In this document: piece by piece, positions 59,178-64,000 of the stretch
How positions within the stretch are numbered: the first letter of the stretch is position 1
Layout: each line of letters opens with the position of its first letter
Assembly: GCA_963827705.1 (NCBI GenBank)
Contig: CAWHBN010000020.1
Location: 62,001 to 126,000, forward strand
Direction: 5' to 3'
Length of the DNA stretch: 64,000 bases
From: JACDAN01 sp963827705
GTDB lineage: Bacteria > Actinomycetota > Thermoleophilia > Gaiellales > Gaiellaceae
Translations under genes and position numbers: made by a program
Notes under the pieces: generated by a model
Databases searched by the model: none
Told to the model about the DNA's origin: nothing
What the model saw: the letters and a program-made list of their open reading frames with translations, nothing else

Positions 59178-59641
59178 GCACGCTCTTTGCAACCGTCCGC
59201 GAGGACTCGCAGAACTTCCCGTTGTTCGTCCATGTCCTCGGCGCGACGATCCTCGTCGGCGGGCTCCTCAGCGCCGCGTCGATCATGACGCTGGCGCGGG
59301 GAGATGTCCGCTCGCTCCGGCTCGGCTACTTCGCGCTCCTCGCAGTTGCGCTTCCCGGCTGGTTCATCATGCGGATCGGCGCCCAGTGGATCTACTCGGA
59401 GCAGGGCTGGGACGACCTTCCCGAGGGCATCGACGAGCCGGCCTGGCTCGGGATCGGCTACACCGCCGCGGACCTCGGCGGGCTCATCCTGCTCGTGTCC
59501 CTGATCGTCGGCGGCATCGGCGTGTACCGGCTGCGCGCGGACAAGGGCTCGGGCCTCCTGCGGGCGACGATGATCCTCTCGCTCATCCTCCTTGCCGCCT
59601 ACGTCGTCGCCGCCTGGGCGATGGCCGGCAAGCCGAACTAG
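59174..59641 (+). CDS. Membrane protein, partner of the DUF2269-like gene
   Basis: This is a 155-aa protein with four membrane segments (FPLFVHVLGATILVGGLLSA, YFALLAVALPGWFIMRIGAQ and two more). It shares the His-x-L-x-x-A pattern with the gene upstream. GTG 59174 overlaps its stop. The pair probably forms one complex. Its TAG shares a CTAG with the convergent cysteine-dioxygenase stop at 59638. Confidence 0.72.
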   Translation: MSTLFATVREDSQNFPLFVHVLGATILVGGLLSAASIMTLARGDVRSLRLGYFALLAVALPGWFIMRIGAQWIYSEQGWDDLPEGIDEPAWLGIGYTAADLGGLILLVSLIVGGIGVYRLRADKGSGLLRATMILSLILLAAYVVAAWAMAGKPN

Positions 59642-60197
59642 TGACACACCACCGGCTGGTCGTAGTACCGCCGCACGCTCGACCCGATGCGGTCGACGTC
59701 GGTGCCGTAGACGTGGATCGAGATCGCCGTCTCGTGCCCGACGTTGCGCACGCGGTGGATGTCGCCCGGCGGCGCGAAGCCGCTCACCGAGCCGGTCTCG
59801 TTCGTGCTCGAGCCGACCTCCACGAGTGTCCCGGTCTCCTCGTCGAGCGTGAACAGCTCCTCGTACTCGACGCCCTGGACGACGGTGAAGACGCACCACG
59901 TCACGTGGTCGTGGATCGGCGTCGCCTGTCCCGGTCGCCAGACGAGCGCCACGATCGAGAAGGACTCCGTCCGGCTCGGTGTGCAGGACGTGGCTGCGGT
60001 ACGCGTCCGGGTCTCCGCGTCGCAGCTCGGGCGGCGAGCACGCGGTATGACGGGCGGCTGCGCTCGAGCTCGCGGGCGACGAGACGCGCGGTCTCCTGCC
60101 AGTCCGCGTGCCTGTCGACGACTGAGCGAATCGCCCCGATCAGCCCGTCGAGCTCCGAGGCGGGCGGCGCTGCGGTCGTGAGTGCTCGCGTGCTCAC
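59638..60197 (-). CDS. Cysteine dioxygenase, two frameshifts
   Basis: This is a cupin-type cysteine dioxygenase that oxidises cysteine to the sulphinate. The C-terminal part has the iron ligands PIHDHVTWC and GDIHRVRN in one frame; the N-terminal part (SELDGLIGAIRSVVDRHADW, YRVLAARA) is in another, and the joining part LRRGDPDAYRSHVLHTEPDG is in a third. Two +1 insertions, near 60027 and 59966, restore about 185 aa. It may be a sequencing artefact. GTG start 60197. Confidence 0.75.
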
Positions 60198-61652
60198 CTA
60201 GGCGGCCTCCTCCACGGCTGCTGCCTCGATCGGCTCCTCGGCCTCCGCCCCCGGGACGCCGACGCGGAGCAGGGCTCCTCCGATGACGGCCGCCGCGAGC
60301 GCGAAGAGCGCGCCGACGAGGAACGCTGCGTGGTAGCCGCCTGTGAGCGCCTCGAGCGGGCCCTCGCCGGACGCGGCGAGCGTTTCCGTCCGGGAAGCGG
60401 CCAGGCTGGCGAGGACGGCGAGGCCGAGCGCGCCGCCCATCATGAACGCGGTGTTCACGACGCCCGACGCGAGGCCGGCGTCGCTCGGCGCGACATCGCT
60501 CATCGCGGCCAGGAGCACCGGGTTGAACGCCATACCGGCGCCGAGCCCGAGCAGGATCATGGGCGGGAGCACGTCCACGACGAAGTTCCCGTCCACCGGC
60601 GCGCGCGCGAACAGCAGCAACCCAAGGGAGGCGAGCCCGAGGCCCACCGCCAACGGCGGTCTGATCCCGAAGCGCATGACGAGCTTCGCGGAAAGCCCCA
60701 GCGACAGGAGCCCCATGATCAGGTTCCCGGGCAGGAACGCGAGCCCGACCTCGAGCGGGCTGTAGCCGAGCACCAGCTGGAGGTAGAGCGCGGAGAGGAA
60801 GAACCACGCGAACATCGCCGCGGCCCAGAGCACTCCGACCACGTTCGAGATCGCGAGGTTGCGCAGCCTGAAGAGGCCGAGCGGCACGAGCGGCGCGGCC
60901 ACGCGGGCCTCGATCGCGAGGAAGACGGCCAGGAGCACGCCCGCTGCGCCGAGCACGCCGAGCGTTCGGGCCGACGTCCAGCCCTGCTCGTTGCCGTTCA
61001 CGATCGCGTAGACGGCGAGCATCAGCGACGCGGTGATCGTCACCGCGCCGGCGACGTCCAGCCGCCCGCTGGGAGCCTCACCGCGCACTGCCGGGATCAG
61101 CACGAGCGTGAGCGCGAAGACGGCGATCCCGATGGGGAGGTTGACGAGGAAGATCCAGTGCCAGTCCAGGACGTCGGTGAGGATCCCGCCGAGGAGCACG
61201 CCGATACTGCCGCCGCCCGCGGCGACGAAGCCGAAGACTCCCATCGCCTTGGCGCGTTCACTCGGCTCCGTGAAGAGCATCACGATCAGCGACAGGGCGA
61301 CGGCGGAGACCACCGCGCCGCCGAGGCCCTGCACGGCCCGAGCGACGACGAGGGCTTCCTGCGAGGTCGCGAGGCCGCAACCCAGCGAGGCGAGCGTGAA
61401 GAGCGCGATCCCGATCAGGAACAGGCGCTGGTGGCCGAAGAGGTCGCCGAGCCGGCCGCCGAGCAGGAGGAACCCGCCGAAGGTCAGCAGGTAGGCGTTC
61501 ACGACCCAGGCGAGCGAGGTCTCGGAGAAGCCGAGGTCCTCGCGGATCGACGGCAGCGCCACTCCGACGATCGTCACGTCGAGGACGATCATCAGGTCGC
61601 CCAGGCACAGCACGACGAGTGCCAGCCAGCGGTTGCGTCCCTCGATGTTCAA
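60198..61652 (-). CDS. MFS transporter, DHA2/EmrB type
   Basis: This is a 484-aa drug-efflux-type transporter with fourteen membrane segments. The motif GDLMIVLDVTIVGVALPSI near residues 17-35 and LGGRLGDLFGHQRLFLIG near 60-77 are typical of the DHA2 family; GLGGAVVSAVALSLIVMLF continues motif C-like sequence. It starts right after AHSA1 and ArsR genes and ends against the cysteine dioxygenase start. Confidence 0.92.
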   Translation of the reverse strand: MNIEGRNRWLALVVLCLGDLMIVLDVTIVGVALPSIREDLGFSETSLAWVVNAYLLTFGGFLLLGGRLGDLFGHQRLFLIGIALFTLASLGCGLATSQEALVVARAVQGLGGAVVSAVALSLIVMLFTEPSERAKAMGVFGFVAAGGGSIGVLLGGILTDVLDWHWIFLVNLPIGIAVFALTLVLIPAVRGEAPSGRLDVAGAVTITASLMLAVYAIVNGNEQGWTSARTLGVLGAAGVLLAVFLAIEARVAAPLVPLGLFRLRNLAISNVVGVLWAAAMFAWFFLSALYLQLVLGYSPLEVGLAFLPGNLIMGLLSLGLSAKLVMRFGIRPPLAVGLGLASLGLLLFARAPVDGNFVVDVLPPMILLGLGAGMAFNPVLLAAMSDVAPSDAGLASGVVNTAFMMGGALGLAVLASLAASRTETLAASGEGPLEALTGGYHAAFLVGALFALAAAVIGGALLRVGVPGAEAEEPIEAAAVEEAA

Positions 61653-61698
61653 CGGTCGCTCAGCTCCATGTCACTGAGACCGGAGAGGCGCCGGAAAC

Positions 61699-62142
61699 TC
61701 ATCGCTCGAGCTCCCTGCCCAGCGCGTCGAGGAGGGATCCGGTGCCGTTCTCGCGCTGCGACGGGTCGTCGAGGCCGTCCAGGAACGCGCCCTGCTCGGT
61801 GAAGACGAGCTTCGTGCCCTCGCCGCCAGGCGTGAGCTCGACCGTCGCCAGCGAGACCGAGATCCGGGCCTCGCCCATGAGCACTTCGTACGAGTAGACG
61901 ATCCGCTCGTCCGGGACGATGTCCTGATAGCGGCCTTCGAAGGTGAAGCTTGTGCCTTCCATCGTTCCGGTGCTGACCTCGCGGCCGCCGACACTGAAGT
62001 CGAGCTCGTGATCCCAGTCGTCGCCGCCGAACCAGCGAGCCTTGGCTACCGGGTCGGCCCAGGCCTCGAAGACACGCGCCGGCGGCACGGCGTAGCTCCG
62101 CTCGACGGCGAAGGTCGCGTGAGTGACGGTTCGTTCGCTCAT
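61699..62142 (-). CDS. AHSA1/SRPBCC-family protein
   Basis: This is a 147-aa START-like fold protein. ARVFEAWADPVAKARWFGG near residues 20-38, TFEGRYQDIVPDERIVYSYE near 66-85 and a C-terminal ENGTGSLLDALGRELE are typical. ATG 62142 overlaps the ArsR stop. The combination ArsR plus AHSA1 is common in actinobacteria; function unknown, probably binding a hydrophobic ligand. Confidence 0.88.
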   Translation of the reverse strand: MSERTVTHATFAVERSYAVPPARVFEAWADPVAKARWFGGDDWDHELDFSVGGREVSTGTMEGTSFTFEGRYQDIVPDERIVYSYEVLMGEARISVSLATVELTPGGEGTKLVFTEQGAFLDGLDDPSQRENGTGSLLDALGRELER

Positions 62143-62489
62143 TTCGTCCTCTCTTGTTGAACGGCTTGGTGCTCGAGGTAATCCCCGAGCCGGTCGAGTC
62201 GCTGCTCCCAGTCGGCGCGTCGGGCGGCGATCCACTGCTCAGCCGTGCCGAGCGCCGCCGGCTCGATGTGGCAGGTGCGCACCCGCCCGACCTTCTCCGT
62301 CCGGACGAGGCCGCTCCTCTCGAGCACACCGAGATGCTGGAGCACGGCCGGCAGCGAGATCGTCAGCGGTTTGGCGAGCTCGCTGACAGACGCGGCTCCG
62401 CGGCTCAGGCGTTCGACGATCGACCGCCTGGTCGGGTCGGCCAGAGCATGGAAGACGGGGTCGGCGGCCGCAATCGATTGGTTAAGCAT
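62139..62489 (-). CDS. ArsR-family regulator
   Basis: This is a 116-aa winged-helix regulator with FHALADPTRRSIVERLSRGA near 13-32 and SVSELAKPLTISLPAVLQHLGVLERSG near 35-61 (HTH). No metal-binding CxC. It is coupled (ATGA) to AHSA1 and likely controls it. A TACTTAAGTA palindrome stands before its start. Confidence 0.9.
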   Translation of the reverse strand: MLNQSIAAADPVFHALADPTRRSIVERLSRGAASVSELAKPLTISLPAVLQHLGVLERSGLVRTEKVGRVRTCHIEPAALGTAEQWIAARRADWEQRLDRLGDYLEHQAVQQERTK

Positions 62490-62490
62490 C

Positions 62491-62500
62491 TACTTAAGTA
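62491..62500. promoter_or_regulatory. TACTTAAGTA palindrome before arsR
   Basis: A perfect 10-base palindrome lies one base upstream of the arsR start codon on the reverse strand, within an AT-rich patch. It is a likely ArsR operator half or -10-overlapping site. Confidence 0.45.
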
Positions 62501-62754
62501 TTAGCAGATCGCGAGATCGCCACGAGGTGGGCCGTCTCCTCGCCGTCGTTGTGGATCCGCCGCAGCGGCAGCCCGACGAGCCAGAAGGTCTCGCCGCTCG
62601 CAAGGCGGCAGCGCCGGCCGTCCCGCCACTCGAGCTCGATCTCGCCCCGCGCGACCACGACGAGAGCATCCCGCCACTCGGGGTCGTGATAGATGCGGTC
62701 GCCGCCGGGCTCGACCGAGACCGCCCGGCACTCGAAACCGGACGGGACGTCCAT
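62494..62754 (-). CDS. Small cupin domain protein
   Basis: This is an 86-aa cupin downstream of the sigma gene. VEPGGDRIYHDPEWRDALVVV near residues 14-34 (one His and Glu), GEIELEWRDGR and a conserved GETFWLVGLPLRRIHN. ATG 62754 overlaps the sigma stop (ATGA). It may bind a small ligand and modulate the sigma factor, in the way some cupin anti-sigma factors (ChrR-like) do; there is no zinc-binding ASD domain here. Confidence 0.7.
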   Translation of the reverse strand: MDVPSGFECRAVSVEPGGDRIYHDPEWRDALVVVARGEIELEWRDGRRCRLASGETFWLVGLPLRRIHNDGEETAHLVAISRSANT

Positions 62755-63761
62755 CAGAGCGTCGGCGGAAGCCTGAGCGCCTCGAGGAGCTTCTCCTCGA
62801 GCGCGAACACGGTGATCTCTCCGACCACGCCGTCCTCGATGCGGAGCACGTCGACGGCAAGCGGCCTGTACACCGTGTCCCCCGCGCGCTTGACGTAGAC
62901 GGCGACCGCCGGCTGCTGGTTGGCGCTCGTCGCGACGCAGCGCAGCGTGCCCCATTCGTCGTCGCCGAATCCTCCCTGCACCCAGGCGTCCACGATCTCC
63001 CAGTTGCCGACCCACCACGACGGGGTCGGCGGCATCGCGCAGTACGCGTCCGCGCGGAGCAGTCGGACCATTGCGTTCGCGTCGCCTCGTTCGGTCGCTT
63101 CCATGTAGCGCTCGAGGAGCTTGCGTTCCTCCTCACTCGGCTCCGAACGCGCTGTCCACTCGAGCCGTCGAGGCGGGAGGTGCCGCCTCAGCTTCGCGCG
63201 GGCCCGCTGGAGCGCGCTGTTCACGGCGGCAACGCTCGTGTCGAGCAGCGCAGCGCACTCCGCCGCCGACCAGCCGAGCACGTCTCTCGAGATCAGCACG
63301 GCCCGCTGTTTCGGAGGGAGCAGCTGGATCGTCGCGATGAAGGCGAGCTCGATCGTCTCCTTGGCGACGACCTCGGCGTCGGGCTCCTCGTCGTTCGAGG
63401 CGACATCTTCGAGCAGCCGGTCGGGATAGGGCTGGAGCCACGGAACTTCCGCGAGCGGCCGCCCGTCTTGCGGGGGCGCGACCTGCGGCCGGCGCGCGAG
63501 CGCGTCCAGGCAGGCGTTCGTCGCGATGCCGTAGAGCCAGGCGCGGAACGAGGAGTCGCCCCGGAAGGTCTCCCGCTTCCGCCAGGCGCGGAGGAAAGTC
63601 TCCTGGACGGCGTCCTCCGCATCCTCCAGCGAGCCGAGCATCCGGTAGCAGTGCACCTGGAGCTCGCGCCGGTGGCGCTCCACGAGCGCGGAGAACGCCG
63701 CCTCGTCGCCGGACCGCGCAGCAGTGAGGACTCCGGTTTCCGCCACGTTCAGGCTCATCAT
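62754..63761 (-). CDS. ECF sigma factor, SigX5-like with SnoaL-like C-terminal domain
   Basis: This is a 335-aa sigma-70 subfamily 5-type factor. Sigma2 (HCYRMLGSLEDAEDAVQETFLRAWRKRE near residues 35-62) and sigma4 (LPPKQRAVLISRDVLGWSAAE near 143-163, with AAVNSALQRARAKLRRHL) are followed from about residue 210 by a SnoaL-like domain (SEPSEEERKLLERYMEATER). No anti-sigma gene lies beside it; the C-terminal domain likely controls its activity. Alternative start 63758. Confidence 0.9.
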   Translation of the reverse strand: MMSLNVAETGVLTAARSGDEAAFSALVERHRRELQVHCYRMLGSLEDAEDAVQETFLRAWRKRETFRGDSSFRAWLYGIATNACLDALARRPQVAPPQDGRPLAEVPWLQPYPDRLLEDVASNDEEPDAEVVAKETIELAFIATIQLLPPKQRAVLISRDVLGWSAAECAALLDTSVAAVNSALQRARAKLRRHLPPRRLEWTARSEPSEEERKLLERYMEATERGDANAMVRLLRADAYCAMPPTPSWWVGNWEIVDAWVQGGFGDDEWGTLRCVATSANQQPAVAVYVKRAGDTVYRPLAVDVLRIEDGVVGEITVFALEEKLLEALRLPPTL

Positions 63762-63796
63762 CGAATATGACGGGCGCTTGCCGGAAAAATCATCGG

Positions 63797-64000
63797 ATGG
63801 CCGCTGACCCGCCCGTCAAGTCCTTCGCGAGCCAGGATGCCTGGGAGCGGTGGCTGGACCGAAACCACGGGAACGAGGGGGGAGTCTGGCTCAAGGTCGC
63901 CAAGAAGGCGTCCGGCAAGCGGACGGTCACCGTCCCGGAGGCGCTCGAGATCGCGCTCTGCTACGGCTGGATCGACGGCCAGCGGAAGTCGTTCGACGAG
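63797..64000 (+). CDS. YdeI/OmdA-like protein, N-terminal part
   Basis: ATG 63797 opens a frame of 68 codons that runs off the window edge. VKSFASQDAWERWLDRNHGN near 7-26, GVWLKVAKKASGKRTVT near 29-45 and ALCYGWIDGQRKSFDE near 53-68 are typical of the YdeI/OmpD-associated family (bacteriocin-protection-like). Divergent from the sigma gene. C-terminus not in the window. Confidence 0.85.
   Translation, partial: MAADPPVKSFASQDAWERWLDRNHGNEGGVWLKVAKKASGKRTVTVPEALEIALCYGWIDGQRKSFDE

Noticed and set aside
60330..61802. 490-aa forward frame opposite the DHA2 transporter
   Set aside because: It is an antisense shadow; His/Asp/Glu/Arg-rich and without domains.
1..64000. CRISPR array, tRNA or rRNA genes, phage genes
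   Set aside because: No regularly spaced direct repeats, cloverleaf with CCA-type ends, rRNA-like conserved tracts or structural phage proteins were seen by eye; a tRNA scan could still find a missed gene.

Overview
The window is 64 kb of high-GC, gene-dense bacterial chromosome. Gene starts often overlap the previous stop in an NTGA pattern, with ATG, GTG, TTG and one apparent CTG start. The content points to an actinobacterium, most likely class Thermoleophilia (Gaiellales/Solirubrobacterales relatives): a fused-subunit KorAB 2-oxoacid:ferredoxin oxidoreductase, an F420-type LLM oxidoreductase, five full-length or near-full-length acyl-CoA dehydrogenases plus a short paralogue, a SigX5-like ECF sigma factor, and DrrAB-type ABC exporters. 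The taxonomic placement is inference from gene content. I saw no tRNA, rRNA, CRISPR array, prophage or insertion sequence, and no stretch over about 300 bases without a gene.

Layout. 1-4.1 kb: proC (partial), an AlkA-like glycosylase, an unknown protein coupled to an NAD(P)-binding protein, a two-domain VOC protein and a MarR regulator. 4.3-5.7 kb: two tandem cupin-TPR genes facing that MarR. 5.7-9.1 kb: korA, a CHRD-like lipoprotein and korB, translationally coupled. 9.1-12 kb: two secreted beta-propeller proteins and an epimerase. 12-36.5 kb: a large fatty-acid/acyl-CoA region with MaoC hydratase, AMP ligases, SDRs, an FMN hydroxyacid oxidase, alcohol dehydrogenase, hotdog thioesterases, acyl-CoA dehydrogenases, a thiolase and an esterase. 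Inside it, 22-31 kb carries an LvaABCDE-like gene set (ligase, SDRs, ACAD11-type dehydrogenase, APH-type kinase, DUF6285), a candidate 4-hydroxyacyl-CoA pathway. 36.6-42 kb: a complete branched-chain-amino-acid-type ABC importer (SBP, LivH, LivM, LivF, LivG) with its own TetR gene. 42-50.9 kb: MBL hydrolase, RTX-repeat secreted protein, MFS/MarR pair, CbxX-type AAA ATPase, SCO1-like protein, coiled-coil protein, EamA transporter, and a cyclic-nucleotide-binding protein coupled to a flavoprotein. 51-64 kb: nagA, cytochrome c with DUF6529, SGNH hydrolase, LtrA, DrrAB-like ABC exporter, a MepA-M14 murein hydrolase fusion, DUF2269-like membrane pair, cysteine dioxygenase, MFS, ArsR/AHSA1, SigX5 sigma, cupin and a YdeI-like gene cut by the window end.

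Two features run through the whole window. First, at least six genes carry single-base frameshifts where the family's remaining sequence resumes in another frame: a TolB-like propeller, two dehydrogenases, a thiolase, an SGNH hydrolase, and a cysteine dioxygenase with two. Almost all read as +1 insertions, which suggests assembly or sequencing error more than gene death. Second, an unusual palindrome family (core GTAACA-n-n-n-TGTTAC, odd-length, with perfect arms) occurs as two pairs at gene ends and supplies stop codons on one or both strands. One pair brackets a small HTH-like gene. Convergent genes also repeatedly share a four-base CTAG/CTAA stop overlap, which supports the 3' ends reconstructed for the frameshifted genes.
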